This document shows, piece after piece, positions 29,394 through 38,716 of a stretch of 48,722 nucleotides of DNA (within the stretch, counting starts at the first letter, position 1; the number at the start of each line of letters is the position of its first letter). The position numbers and the translations under genes are program-made. This DNA is from UBA1227 sp045642705 (lineage in GTDB: Bacteria > Bacillota > Clostridia > Oscillospirales > Acutalibacteraceae), in NCBI GenBank assembly GCA_045642705.1, contig JAZUJK010000014.1:1-48722 (forward strand). The letters are read 5' to 3'. The notes under the pieces are model-generated. The model was given only the letters and a program-made list of their open reading frames with translations, was not told where the DNA came from and did not search any database.

Positions 29394-30218
29394 TTGAGCG
29401 ACAAGAAGAGACTTGATGTCGTAGTCTATGAACTGGGACATACAGACAGTCGTGAAAAAGCGCGTGCCTTGATAATGGCTGGCCAGGTATATGTAAATGG
29501 CCAGAAAGAACTAAAAGCCGGCGCTCAGATAAAACCTCTTGATGCTATAGAAGTACGTGGTAGCAAGATGCCATATGTTAGCCGTGGCGGATACAAGTTG
29601 GAAAAAGCCATGCAGGTTTTTCCACTGACGCTCGAGGGCAAGAAGTGTATGGATATTGGAGCATCCACAGGCGGCTTTACCGACTGTATGCTACAAAATG
29701 GTGCTACACTCGTATATTCAATTGATGTCGGATACGGTCAGCTCGCGTGGAAGCTCCGCTCGGATGATAGAGTAATCAACCTCGAGCGTACCAATTTCCG
29801 CAACGTCACTGAGGCTGAGGTCCCAGATCCAATTGACTTCGCATCAGTGGATGTATCATTTATTTCGCTCAAGATTATTTTGCCAGTGATGAGAGAACGC
29901 CTCAGAGACGGCGGACAGGCAGTATGTCTTATCAAGCCACAGTTTGAGGCAGGCCGTGAGAAGGTCGGCAAGAAGGGCGTTGTAAGAGAACTCAGCACAC
30001 ATGCAGAAGTTCTCGAGTCAATCACAAGCTTTGCACTGGAATCAGGCTTCTCACTCCTCGGTCTCGATTTCTCTCCAATCAAGGGACCTGAGGGAAATAT
30101 TGAATATCTAATGTTTATCGAGAAATCAGATAAACCAGAAAATAAATTGGATTTCTCCGCCTATGAACTCGCTGAGAAATCCCATAAAGTACTAAATGAA
30201 AAGGAGGTAACTGAATGA
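29394..30218 (+). CDS. tlyA: TlyA-family S4/FtsJ rRNA methyltransferase, 274 aa
   Basis: An N-terminal S4 RNA-binding domain (about 5-65, with SREKARALIMAGQVYVNG) is followed by a Rossmann SAM methyltransferase of the RrmJ/FtsJ type with DIGASTGGFTDC at 87-98 and SVDVSFISLKIILP. The TlyA family methylates ribosomal RNA 2'-hydroxyls; mycobacterial TlyA determines capreomycin sensitivity. The start is TTG 29394, two bases after dxs, with GGAGAG at 29382-29387. It overlaps nadK by four bases. Confidence 0.92.
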   Translation: MSDKKRLDVVVYELGHTDSREKARALIMAGQVYVNGQKELKAGAQIKPLDAIEVRGSKMPYVSRGGYKLEKAMQVFPLTLEGKKCMDIGASTGGFTDCMLQNGATLVYSIDVGYGQLAWKLRSDDRVINLERTNFRNVTEAEVPDPIDFASVDVSFISLKIILPVMRERLRDGGQAVCLIKPQFEAGREKVGKKGVVRELSTHAEVLESITSFALESGFSLLGLDFSPIKGPEGNIEYLMFIEKSDKPENKLDFSAYELAEKSHKVLNEKEVTE

Positions 30219-31072
30219 AAATAGCGCTTTTGCCTAATCTCACAAGAGTTAAGGCCAAGGATGTAACACTTGAAATTACCAAGTGGCTCAATGAATATGG
30301 CGCAGAATTTGCTTGCCTTGATGAGCATAAAGATACTTTTTCAGCAGTACCTTCTATCAAATTCATGGACCGTGTTGAAATAATGGAGTGGTGCGATGTC
30401 GCAATCTCTGTCGGTGGAGATGGCTCCATGCTTTCAGTTGCCAAGAATACTGTTGATTTCGGCAAACCAGTTCTCTGTATCAATGCTGGACGCCTCGCGT
30501 TTATGGCAGGTCTTGAGAGCAATGAACTTGAACTCCTTCGAAATCTTATCGACGGTAATTACAAGATTGACCGTCGTATGCTTCTTGAAGTTTCAATCAT
30601 GCGAGATGGAAAAGAGATCTCGCATGGCCGTTGCATCAATGACGCCGTACTTGCGCGTGGCAATCAACTGAAGCTCACTGATATCGTCGTTGATTGCGAT
30701 GGTAAGCGTATCAACGCATATCGCGCAGACGGCATAATCGTCGCAACGCCGACAGGCTCATCAGGATATTCATTATCCGCAGGCGGTCCTGTTATCAATC
30801 CGAGCATGGAGGCGATTGTTGTAACTCCAATCTGTGCTCAGTCACTATTTGCGAGATCAATCGTATTTGACGCAGACAACGTAATTGAATTGTCACCAGA
30901 TGACAGTTCTTATACAGATGATCTTCTCTTGTCACTCGATGGTGAGGACTCATACAATATCGAGATAGGCGACAAGATTATAATCAAGAAGTCAGATAAA
31001 TTTGCAGAGTTCATACGTATCAAGAATGATGCGTTTTTCGAGATATTAAATACTAAACTTGCAGGAAATTAG
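30215..31072 (+). CDS. nadK: NAD kinase, 285 aa
   Basis: It phosphorylates NAD to NADP. The key GGDG loop is at 67-70 (SVGGDGSML), followed by INAGRLAFMAG, the R-C-x-NDAVLARG motif, and TPTGSSGYSLSAGGPVI. GTG/ATG choice: ATG 30215 lies in the tlyA stop (ATGA) after AAGGAGG at 30201-30207. The gene order tlyA-nadK-argR-recN is typical for Firmicutes. Confidence 0.95.
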   Translation: MKIALLPNLTRVKAKDVTLEITKWLNEYGAEFACLDEHKDTFSAVPSIKFMDRVEIMEWCDVAISVGGDGSMLSVAKNTVDFGKPVLCINAGRLAFMAGLESNELELLRNLIDGNYKIDRRMLLEVSIMRDGKEISHGRCINDAVLARGNQLKLTDIVVDCDGKRINAYRADGIIVATPTGSSGYSLSAGGPVINPSMEAIVVTPICAQSLFARSIVFDADNVIELSPDDSSYTDDLLLSLDGEDSYNIEIGDKIIIKKSDKFAEFIRIKNDAFFEILNTKLAGN

Positions 31073-31082
31073 GGGAGATATT

Positions 31083-31541
31083 ATGAATATTAGAAAGGCA
31101 AGACAAGAGGAAATACTCGACCTTATCAAGTCCGAGCCAATTTCCACACAGGATGATCTCATCCGTGGACTACAAAAGCGTGGCTTTGAAGTAACACAGG
31201 CTACAATTTCTCGCGATATCAAGGAATTGAAACTTGTAAAACGTCCATCAAGCACTGGCAAGTCAATCTATGCCGCTGTTGAGACCAAGAGCGACAATTT
31301 GACTTCTAAATACAATGCAATTTTCGCAGAGTCAGTAATCTCTGCTGATTATGCTATGAACACATGTGTTATCAAGACACATGTCGGTATGGCAAATGCC
31401 GCTTGCGCAGCACTTGACGCACTTGCACACGAGGAAATCGTCGGCACACTCGCTGGTGATGATACAATTTTCGCTCTCTGCAAGACAGAGGAAAATGCCA
31501 AGATGCTTGCAAGTAGAATTCTTATACTAATCGGAGAATAA
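31083..31541 (+). CDS. argR: ArgR, arginine repressor, 152 aa
   Basis: A hexameric arginine-responsive regulator. The N-terminal winged helix (about 5-70) shows STQDDLIRGLQKRGFEVTQATISRDIKELKLVK; the C-terminal oligomerization and arginine-binding domain has GTLAGDDTIFALCKTEENA with the paired aspartates that contact arginine. ATG 31083 with GGGGAGA at 31072-31078 gives the family's usual length; the frame can be extended to 31059 but that would start inside nadK without a ribosome site. Confidence 0.95.
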   Translation: MNIRKARQEEILDLIKSEPISTQDDLIRGLQKRGFEVTQATISRDIKELKLVKRPSSTGKSIYAAVETKSDNLTSKYNAIFAESVISADYAMNTCVIKTHVGMANAACAALDALAHEEIVGTLAGDDTIFALCKTEENAKMLASRILILIGE

Positions 31542-31543
31542 TC

Positions 31544-33226
31544 ATGCTCGTAAACCTGAGGATATCCAACATAGCGATTATTTCGTCTGCTACCATTGAT
31601 TTTGGTAACGGGCTTAATGTCCTAAGTGGTGAGACAGGTGCAGGTAAGTCAATCATTATTGATGCACTCTCAGCTGTCCTCGGTGAACGCACATCCAAGG
31701 AACTGATTAGAACAGGTTCTGAAAAAGCAGAAGTTTCTGCACTCTTTGAAAATGTTTCAAGTGGTGTCACAAAACTTCTATCAAGTCTCGGCATACCAGT
31801 AAGCCCAGACAATGCTCTCCATATTTCCAGAGTGATAAGCCTCGACGGCAGAAACTCTTGCAAAGTAAATGGCTCGGCTGTGACTGTATCCATGCTCAAG
31901 ACAATAGGTAAGGAACTGATTAGCATTCATGGTCAGCATGACAGCCAAAACTTACTCAATCCAGAATGCCACTATAAATATCTCGATGCGCTTGCACAGA
32001 ATGATGATATCTATAATGACTATCTTGAAAAATATTCTGCATATTCCAATTTATATAAGCAGTTCAAGGCTCTATCTCAAAATGAGGAGGAGAAACAGAA
32101 ACGCATAGAATTCCTCCAGCATGAGATAAATGAGATAGAGAGCGCTGGTGTCAGAGTCGGTGAATATGATGAACTCTGTGACAAGCGCGACCTTTTCAGA
32201 AATTCCGAAAAGGTAATAGGCGGGCTCCAAGAGGCCTTGTCTATACTCTCGGACGGCGAGAATACAACAGGCGTTGTAAACGCCATGTTTGACGCCTCCA
32301 AGGCAACACAGAAGTCAGCCGCTCATTACGAGCCCGCTGATAAACTCTCAGCTGAACTCTTTGAGATTACATATCAGCTCGAGGAAAAGAAGAATGAGAT
32401 CGAACAGACTCTCTATCAACTATCATTTGATCCAGAGAAACTCTCTGAGATAGAGGAGAGAATTAGTTTCCTCTTTAAACTCCGTGGTAAATATGGAGAT
32501 ACAGAGGAGGATATCCTCCAGTATCTACAGAATTCCAAGGATGAACTCGAGACACTTATCAATCTCAACCTGAGTCAGGATGAGATAATTGCCAAACTGG
32601 AGAAGGATAAAGAGATTCTTCTCGAGTCAGCAGAGAAACTCTCGCTCTCTAGAAAACATGCGGCATCTGAGTTTGAAGTTCATGTAAAGCATGAACTGAC
32701 ATTCCTTGATATGCCAAATGTTGAAATTGCTGTAAACTTTGAGCGTACAAAACTGAACCCAACAGGTCCAGATAATATAGAATTCTTGATTTCACCAAAC
32801 CCTGGTGAAGCACTAAAACCGCTTGCCAAGATTGCATCTGGTGGTGAGCTCTCAAGAATTATGCTTGCGATACAAAATGTTCTATCTGAAAATGACAATG
32901 TTGGCACAATGATTTTCGATGAGATAGATACAGGCGTATCCGGCAGTGCTGCAGAGAAAATTGCGCAGTCGCTAAAGCGTGTATCGCGCAAGAATCAGAT
33001 CCTCTGCATCACACACAGTGCGCAGGTTGCGGCCTATGCCGATACGCACTTCGTTGTATCCAAAGAGGTACAAAATGACAAGACTTATACTAGTGTTACT
33101 CCTCTTGACGACAGTGGTAGAATAGAGGAAGTGGCAAGAATTATGGGTGGAGTCGATATAACAGAACTTCAGCTTGCGAGTGCCAAAGAAATGCTCGCGA
33201 ATGCCAAGATAAAAGGAGAAGAATAA
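31544..33226 (+). CDS. recN: RecN, DNA double-strand-break repair ATPase, 560 aa
   Basis: RecN is an SMC-like ATPase that acts early at DNA breaks. Walker A GETGAGKS is at 29-36, the signature region ASGGELSRIMLAIQ and Walker B MIFDEIDTGVSG (from 456) are near the C-terminus, and between them lies a coiled-coil arm (about 150-370). The stop TAA shares one base with the tyrS ATG. Confidence 0.96.
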   Translation: MLVNLRISNIAIISSATIDFGNGLNVLSGETGAGKSIIIDALSAVLGERTSKELIRTGSEKAEVSALFENVSSGVTKLLSSLGIPVSPDNALHISRVISLDGRNSCKVNGSAVTVSMLKTIGKELISIHGQHDSQNLLNPECHYKYLDALAQNDDIYNDYLEKYSAYSNLYKQFKALSQNEEEKQKRIEFLQHEINEIESAGVRVGEYDELCDKRDLFRNSEKVIGGLQEALSILSDGENTTGVVNAMFDASKATQKSAAHYEPADKLSAELFEITYQLEEKKNEIEQTLYQLSFDPEKLSEIEERISFLFKLRGKYGDTEEDILQYLQNSKDELETLINLNLSQDEIIAKLEKDKEILLESAEKLSLSRKHAASEFEVHVKHELTFLDMPNVEIAVNFERTKLNPTGPDNIEFLISPNPGEALKPLAKIASGGELSRIMLAIQNVLSENDNVGTMIFDEIDTGVSGSAAEKIAQSLKRVSRKNQILCITHSAQVAAYADTHFVVSKEVQNDKTYTSVTPLDDSGRIEEVARIMGGVDITELQLASAKEMLANAKIKGEE

Positions 33227-34446
33227 TGACAATTTATGACGAGCTTGTTGCCCGTGGACTTATTGCACAGGTGACAAATGAGGAAGAAATCAAGAACATG
33301 ATTAATGCTGGTAAAGCCAAGTTCTATATAGGATTTGACTGTACAGCAGACAGCCTCACAGCAGGCCATTTCATGGCTCTTACACTTATGAAGCGTCTCC
33401 AGATGGCAGGCAACCAGCCTGTAGCTCTCATCGGTGGTGGCACAACAATGATTGGTGACCCATCAGGTAGAACTGACATGAGAAAGATGCTCACAAAAGA
33501 GGATATCAATCACAATGCAGAATGCTTTAAGCGCCAGATGGAGAGATTCATCGAATTTGGTGATGGAAAAGCAATCATGGTAAACAATGCTGATTGGCTC
33601 CTAAACCTTAATTATATTGAACTCTTACGTGATGTAGGACCTTGCTTCTCAGTTAATAATATGCTCCGCGCAGAGTGCTACAAGCAGAGAATGGAGAAGG
33701 GCCTCTCATTCCTTGAGTTCAACTATATGATTATGCAGTCATATGATTTCTATTATCTTTTCCAAAATTACGGCTGTAATATGCAGTTCGGTGGCGACGA
33801 CCAGTGGTCTAACATGCTTGGCGGTACAGAACTAATTAGAAAGAAACTCGGTAAGGATGCTCATGCTATGACTATCACACTTCTTACAGATAGCCAGGGC
33901 AAGAAGATGGGTAAGACAGCTGGTAACGCTGTATGGCTTGATGCCAACAAGACTTCTCCTTATGAGTTCTATCAATATTGGAGAAATGTTGGCGACTCAG
34001 ATGTTATGAAGTGCATCCGTATGCTCACATTCCTTCCACTCGAGCAAATTGATGAGATGGATTCTTGGGAGGGCTCCCAGCTCAACCAGGCAAAAGAAAT
34101 CCTCGCCTATGAACTCACACAGATGGTTCATGGCAAGGATGAGGCTGAGAAGGCACAGGCTACCGCTCGTGCACTCTTCTCAGGAAACGGCGATCTCGAC
34201 AATATGCCAGAGACAAGTCTCACACCAGCAGACCTGACAGACGGCAAGATTGGCATCTTGACCTTACTTGTTAAGGCAGGTCTTGCTGCATCCAACGGCG
34301 AGGCTCGCCGCCTTGTTCAGCAGGGTGGTATCTCTGTTGATGATATTAAGGTATCTGATCCACAGACAGCATACGATGAGGCAACAATCAAGGCTGGCAT
34401 CGTAATTAAAAAAGGTAAAAAAGTGTTTCATAAGGTAACACTCTAA
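33226..34446 (+). CDS. tyrS: TyrS, tyrosyl-tRNA synthetase, 406 aa
   Basis: Class I synthetase. FYIGFDCTADSLTAGHF carries the HIGH-type site, VNNADWLLNL and GGDDQWSNMLGG form the tyrosine pocket, KKMGKTAGNAVW is the KMSKS-type loop, and a C-terminal S4-like RNA-binding domain (about 340-406: ARRLVQQGGISVDD) follows. No T-box leader is present because the gene overlaps recN by one base and is part of its operon. Confidence 0.96.
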   Translation: MTIYDELVARGLIAQVTNEEEIKNMINAGKAKFYIGFDCTADSLTAGHFMALTLMKRLQMAGNQPVALIGGGTTMIGDPSGRTDMRKMLTKEDINHNAECFKRQMERFIEFGDGKAIMVNNADWLLNLNYIELLRDVGPCFSVNNMLRAECYKQRMEKGLSFLEFNYMIMQSYDFYYLFQNYGCNMQFGGDDQWSNMLGGTELIRKKLGKDAHAMTITLLTDSQGKKMGKTAGNAVWLDANKTSPYEFYQYWRNVGDSDVMKCIRMLTFLPLEQIDEMDSWEGSQLNQAKEILAYELTQMVHGKDEAEKAQATARALFSGNGDLDNMPETSLTPADLTDGKIGILTLLVKAGLAASNGEARRLVQQGGISVDDIKVSDPQTAYDEATIKAGIVIKKGKKVFHKVTL

Positions 34447-34483
34447 AATATTTTAAAAATTTTTATTATTGGAGGTTTTCATT

Positions 34484-35071
34484 ATGAAAAAATGGGTTTG
34501 CCCAGTATGCGGATATGTTCACGAAGGAGACACACCACCTGAGAAGTGCCCAACATGCGGCGTACCAGGTGAGAAGTTCACACTTGTTGAGGGCGAGATG
34601 AAACTTGCTGCTGAGCACGAGTATGGCATCTATGCTAAGACAGTTAAGAACAATCCTGACGTATCTGACGAAGACAAGAAGTATATCTTTGATCAGCTTA
34701 TGGCTAATTTCAAGGGCGAGTGCTCTGAGGTAGGTATGTATCTCTGCATGGCACGTATCGCTCACAGAGAGGGTTATCCAGAAATCGGTCTCTATTGGGA
34801 AAAGGCTGCTTACGAAGAGGCAGAGCATGCTGCTAAGTTTGCAGAGCTTCTTGGTGAGGACCTTGAGCCTAACATGAAGGCTACAACTAAGGACAACCTT
34901 GCTTGGAGAGTAAACTGCGAGTTCGGCGCTACACAGGGTAAGTTTGACCTTGCTCTCTGCGCTAAGAAGAACAACCTCGATGCTATCCATGACACAGTTC
35001 ATGAAATGGCTCGTGACGAGGCTCGACATGGTAAGGCTCTTCAGGGTTATCTCAACAGATACTTCAAGTAA
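34484..35071 (+). CDS. Reverse rubrerythrin, 195 aa
   Basis: A peroxide-scavenging non-haem iron protein with the domain order of clostridial reverse rubrerythrin. An N-terminal rubredoxin-type knuckle has C6-x2-C9 and C22-x2-C25. A four-helix diiron domain (about 60-195) follows with ligands E79, E112-x2-H115, E146 and E179-x2-H182. It detoxifies H2O2 and O2 using NADH-derived electrons in anaerobes. ATG 34484 has GGAGG at 34471-34475. No promoter is obvious in the 37 bases after tyrS, so it may be partly transcribed from that operon. The gene ends at a strong bidirectional terminator. Confidence 0.93.
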   Translation: MKKWVCPVCGYVHEGDTPPEKCPTCGVPGEKFTLVEGEMKLAAEHEYGIYAKTVKNNPDVSDEDKKYIFDQLMANFKGECSEVGMYLCMARIAHREGYPEIGLYWEKAAYEEAEHAAKFAELLGEDLEPNMKATTKDNLAWRVNCEFGATQGKFDLALCAKKNNLDAIHDTVHEMARDEARHGKALQGYLNRYFK

Positions 35072-35084
35072 TAAATAATATAAA

Positions 35085-35123
35085 AAGCGGTTAGGATGAA
35101 AATCCTAACCGCTTACTTTTTTT
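35085..35123. terminator. Bidirectional terminator between rubrerythrin and zinc-ribbon gene
   Basis: AAGCGGTTAGGAT (35085-35097) pairs with ATCCTAACCGCTT (35102-35114) around GAAA, with seven T on one side and A-rich sequence on the other. Confidence 0.95.
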
Positions 35124-35129
35124 ATATTA

Positions 35130-35414
35130 TTACTTTAAATCACGAATGAATGTGATGTTCTTCTCGTTGATCATAGTGTAGTTGTTCTGAGCAGCTGAGA
35201 GCTTGTTGGAAATCTTGTTGTCTACTGCGAACATTGCTGAGCAAGAAGGGCAGATAGCAAAGACATCAACATTAACTGTGAGAAGAGAAACATTGAATAT
35301 GCCAAGACCGTTTGTTGCCTTGAGAAGATTCATATATACTGTATTGCCACACTTAGGACATTTGATAGCCTCAGTTGTGCCAAATTCTTTAATATTGTCA
35401 GCTGAAAATTTCAT
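35130..35414 (-). CDS. Small zinc-ribbon protein, 94 aa
   Basis: Two CxxC pairs (KCPKCG near residue 20 and ICPSCS near residue 56) are spaced as in a zinc ribbon with a hydrophobic insert between (GLGIFNVSLLTVNVDVFAI). The C-terminal 35 residues are polar. I do not recognise a named family and give no function. The minus-strand ribosome site is TAGGAG ahead of ATG 35414. It is convergent with the rubrerythrin gene and divergent from the transporter gene at 35548. Confidence 0.75.
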   Translation of the reverse strand: MKFSADNIKEFGTTEAIKCPKCGNTVYMNLLKATNGLGIFNVSLLTVNVDVFAICPSCSAMFAVDNKISNKLSAAQNNYTMINEKNITFIRDLK

Positions 35415-35481
35415 ATTAACAACTCCTAACTTATTAACATTAGTATTTTATATTTTATTTTAGTTTATGTCAATAAATCTA

Positions 35482-35509
35482 TTGAATTTGCATGTATTCG
35501 TGTTATAAT
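35482..35509 (+). promoter_or_regulatory. Promoter of the transporter-potABCD operon
   Basis: TTGAAT (35482-35487), 16 bp, TATAAT (35504-35509), with a TG extension before the -10 box. Confidence 0.75.
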
Positions 35510-35547
35510 TTTTCATTATATTATTTTATTAATAAGAGGGTAATATT

Positions 35548-36909
35548 TTGGCAGCTAAAATATGTGCTCTTGTAATTTTCGTAATCATGTTTGGTACGAT
35601 TATTACAGAGGTTGTAGAACGCCATATCACAACTCTTGTTGCGGGTGCTACAACACTTATTGTTGTCTTTGGTATATGCATGAGATCTATGGATGCAGTT
35701 ATCAGGACTCTTAATTACAAAGCGCTAGGTACACTCGGATTCTGGTACGGCGGAGGAGAAGAAGCATCAGGTATTAACTGGGCTACAATTATATTCATCG
35801 CTGGAATGACAGTAATGGTAGAGGGTATGGGACACTCAGGTTTCTTTGAGTGGCTATGTCTCAAGATTGCAAAACTTGTAAATTATAAAACAGTGGCTCT
35901 CTTGCTCTGCTTTATGGCAATGTCCGCAATCCTTGCAATGTTTATTGATAGTATCACAGTAATCATGTTCTTGGCCGCTGTTACTATCACACTTGCTAAG
36001 ACACTTAAATTTGATCCTATTCCTATTGTTCTCGCAGAGATATTCTGCGCGAACCTCGGTGGCTCGGCCACAATGTGTGGAGATCCTCCTAATATCATAA
36101 TAGGTACTGCACTTGGATATTCATTCTTTGACTTTGTATCCAATACAGGTCTTATCGCTGGTATTGCTCTCATTTGTATAATGCTCTATTTCTATCTCGT
36201 TATGAGAAAGCCTCTTCGTGAGTCTGAAAAGAATAGACCAGCCGATATCGTATATCCTAATCCTGCTGATTGTATCAAGAATAATAAGGGCTTTATCGGT
36301 TCAATTATTGTATTCCTAATTATCGTTTCACTTCTTGTAACTCATTCAATGACTGAGTTATCCGTTGCAACAATTGGTGTTATTGCAACTATTTTGACAG
36401 TGATTTCTATCAGCATAGCATTTGGCTTCAAGGATGTTATAACTGTTGTTAAGAGAGTGGATTATAAAACACTTCTATTCTTCGTGGGCCTGTTCGTTGT
36501 TGTATCAGGACTTGAGGAGACAGGATGCCTCGAGGTTGTTGCAAACTTCATCGGTAAGGTATCTGGTGGTAAGGTAATTATTATGATTGCTATTATCCTC
36601 TGGATGTCTGCAATACTCTCAGCATTCGTTGATAATATTCCATTTGCAGCAACAATGGTACCGGTTATCCAGGCTATGGCTGCATCAACTGGAGTACCAC
36701 TTGAAACACTCGCTTGGACACTTGCACTCGGTACAGATATCGGTGGTAGTGCAACACCAATCGGTGCGTCAGCTAATGTTGTTGGTACATCACTTGTTGC
36801 AAAAGCAGGTCACCCAGTATCATGGGGTAAGTATTGTAAGTACAATGCACCTGCAACAATTATTGTAATGACAATTTGTATGCTGTGCTTATTCGCTAAG
36901 TACGCTTAA
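35548..36909 (+). CDS. Ion-transporter-superfamily permease (ArsB/NhaD/CitM type), 453 aa
   Basis: A polytopic membrane protein with about 11-12 helices in two pseudo-symmetric halves. Each half has the family's re-entrant motif: AMFIDSITVIMFLAAVTI followed by NLGGSATMCGDPPNIIIG in the first, and AFVDNIPFAATMVPVI followed by GTDIGGSATPIGASANVVG in the second. These belong to the ArsB/NhaD/CitMHS ion-transporter superfamily, which moves anions or Na+/H+; the substrate is not clear. The start is TTG 35548 with AGAGGG at 35535-35540. It is first in an operon with a nucleotide-kinase-like protein and polyamine uptake genes. Confidence 0.88.
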   Translation: MAAKICALVIFVIMFGTIITEVVERHITTLVAGATTLIVVFGICMRSMDAVIRTLNYKALGTLGFWYGGGEEASGINWATIIFIAGMTVMVEGMGHSGFFEWLCLKIAKLVNYKTVALLLCFMAMSAILAMFIDSITVIMFLAAVTITLAKTLKFDPIPIVLAEIFCANLGGSATMCGDPPNIIIGTALGYSFFDFVSNTGLIAGIALICIMLYFYLVMRKPLRESEKNRPADIVYPNPADCIKNNKGFIGSIIVFLIIVSLLVTHSMTELSVATIGVIATILTVISISIAFGFKDVITVVKRVDYKTLLFFVGLFVVVSGLEETGCLEVVANFIGKVSGGKVIIMIAIILWMSAILSAFVDNIPFAATMVPVIQAMAASTGVPLETLAWTLALGTDIGGSATPIGASANVVGTSLVAKAGHPVSWGKYCKYNAPATIIVMTICMLCLFAKYA

Positions 36910-36927
36910 TAAAAAGGAGGAAGTAAC

Positions 36928-37542
36928 ATGCCAGATAATAATCAACTAATTATTACAATTGGTCGTGAATATGGTTCACTTGGTCACATGATCGCTGATA
37001 AAGTAGGCGAAGAACTTGATATTCCAGTTCTTGATCGTGCTTTCTTCTATCAGATGGCAGAGAACCATGGAATCGATCCTGATTTCCTTAAAACATATGA
37101 CGAGAAGCGTCGTAATATCTTCCTTACAAGAACAAGACGTGGTCACTCCAACTCTATGGAGGACATCGTTGCTAATATGATTTTTGATTATATTCGTGAA
37201 CTTGCTGCAACAGGCGAGTCACTTATAATTGTTGGTCGTTGCGCTCAGTGGGTGCTTCGCGACTATAAAAATCTTGTTCGTGTCTTCATCTCAGCTGATG
37301 AGGATGTAAAAGTACAGCGCATCATGAAGCATGAGGACGTTGACGAGAAGACAGCTGCTGATATCGTTAAAAAGAACGATAAGAAGCGCGCTAAATATTA
37401 TGAGTTTTACACTGGCTATGAGTGGAAGGATGCAGACAACTATGATCTCATGCTCAACTCTGCCAAGGTTGGTGTAGATGGTTCAGCAAAGCTTATTATT
37501 GACTTTGTTGACACATGGAAGAAGGAAAATTTAGTAGACTAA
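36928..37542 (+). CDS. Cytidylate-kinase-like protein, 204 aa
   Basis: The protein matches the cytidylate-kinase-like family (PF13189): TIGREYGSLGHMIADKVGEEL at the N-terminus, LDRAFFYQMAENHGI, and IIVGRCAQWVLRD, then a regular RIMKHEDVDEKTAADIVKKNDKKRAKYYEFYTG. The P-loop GxxGxGK(S/T) of true CMP kinases is altered (GREYGSLG, without the lysine-serine), a feature of the family. Its substrate is unknown; members are often next to transporter genes in Clostridia, as here. AAGGAGG precedes the ATG by nine bases. Confidence 0.85.
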   Translation: MPDNNQLIITIGREYGSLGHMIADKVGEELDIPVLDRAFFYQMAENHGIDPDFLKTYDEKRRNIFLTRTRRGHSNSMEDIVANMIFDYIRELAATGESLIIVGRCAQWVLRDYKNLVRVFISADEDVKVQRIMKHEDVDEKTAADIVKKNDKKRAKYYEFYTGYEWKDADNYDLMLNSAKVGVDGSAKLIIDFVDTWKKENLVD

Positions 37543-37564
37543 GTATGTGAGAGGAAGTGCATAA

Positions 37565-38716
37565 GTGGAAAATAAATCAATAATTGAACTTAAAAATATT
37601 TCGGTAGCTTTTGGTGGCGATCCGGTTTTAAAAGATTTGAATTTAACTATACGTGATGGGGAGTTTGTTACATTGCTGGGACCGTCAGGATGCGGCAAGA
37701 CAACGACCCTTAGAATTATCGCGGGCTTTCAGGAACCGGACACTGGAGAAGTTATCTTTGATGATAAATGTATTAATGGTGTTCCTGCTCATGAGAGACA
37801 AGTGAACACCATTTTTCAGCGTTATGCACTATTTCCACATCTTAACGTATATGACAATATAGCCTTTGGCTTGCGTCTTAGAAAGATGCCAGAGGCTGAT
37901 ATCAAGAAAAAGGTCGAGGAGATGCTAACTCTCGTTGACCTTGAAGGATTTAATAGGAGACATATCGACTCACTCTCGGGCGGTCAGCAACAGCGTGTAG
38001 CTATTGCTCGTGCCCTCGCAGTAAATCCACGTGTGCTTCTCCTCGACGAGCCTCTGGGCGCGCTCGACCTAAAACTGCGCAAGGACATGCAGGTCGAGCT
38101 CAAGAATATCCAACAGAGCCTCGGTATCACATTCATCTATGTAACACATGATCAGGAGGAGGCTCTCTCCATGTCTGATACCATCGTGGTTATGGACCAC
38201 GGTGAGATTCAGCATATCGGTACTCCACTTGATATCTATAATGAGCCAGCCAATGCATTTGTTGCTGACTTTATCGGTGAGTCTAATATCCTTGATGGCG
38301 TAATGAAGAAGGACTTTAAAGTTGAGTTCTCTGGCCATGTATTCGACTGCGTAGACAAGGGCTTCCAGGAGGATGAGCTTGTCGACGTTGTAGTTCGTCC
38401 TGAGGATGTTGATATCACAACAGTTGATAAGGGAATGATTTCCGGTATCGTATCCGGTGTTACATTCAAGGGCGTTCACTATGAAATCATCGTGGATGTT
38501 GGCGGTTTCAAGTGGATGATTCAGACAACAGATTACGCAGGCATAGGCGATGAGATAGGACTTCTCATCAAGCCTGACGAAATCCATATCATGAAAAAGT
38601 CCAAGTATTCAGGAAAGTTTGGTGATTACTCTAGCTTCTCTGATGAGATGGACCACATCAGCGACTCCGATGTTATCCTAGTTGATAGCGAGGAAACAGA
38701 GGAGGTAGAGAGTTGA
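37565..38716 (+). CDS. potA: PotA, spermidine/putrescine ABC transporter ATPase, 383 aa
   Basis: ATP-binding subunit of polyamine import. Walker A GPSGCGKT is at 39-46, the signature LSGGQQQ at 137-143, Walker B LLLDEPLGALD follows, and the C-terminal TOBE-type domain (about 240-350) with VVVRPEDVDI is typical of PotA. The C-terminal tail is very acidic (EETEEVES). The start is GTG 37565 with GAGGAAG about 9 bases upstream. The stop overlaps the TTG start of potB (TTGA). Confidence 0.95.
   Translation: MENKSIIELKNISVAFGGDPVLKDLNLTIRDGEFVTLLGPSGCGKTTTLRIIAGFQEPDTGEVIFDDKCINGVPAHERQVNTIFQRYALFPHLNVYDNIAFGLRLRKMPEADIKKKVEEMLTLVDLEGFNRRHIDSLSGGQQQRVAIARALAVNPRVLLLDEPLGALDLKLRKDMQVELKNIQQSLGITFIYVTHDQEEALSMSDTIVVMDHGEIQHIGTPLDIYNEPANAFVADFIGESNILDGVMKKDFKVEFSGHVFDCVDKGFQEDELVDVVVRPEDVDITTVDKGMISGIVSGVTFKGVHYEIIVDVGGFKWMIQTTDYAGIGDEIGLLIKPDEIHIMKKSKYSGKFGDYSSFSDEMDHISDSDVILVDSEETEEVES

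Noticed and set aside
33100..33226. T-box leader before tyrS
   Set aside because: tyrS overlaps recN by one base, and no untranslated leader exists.
34466..35029. 187-codon minus-strand open frame over the rubrerythrin gene
   Set aside because: All iron ligands of rubrerythrin are on the plus strand, and the antisense peptide has no recognisable pattern.
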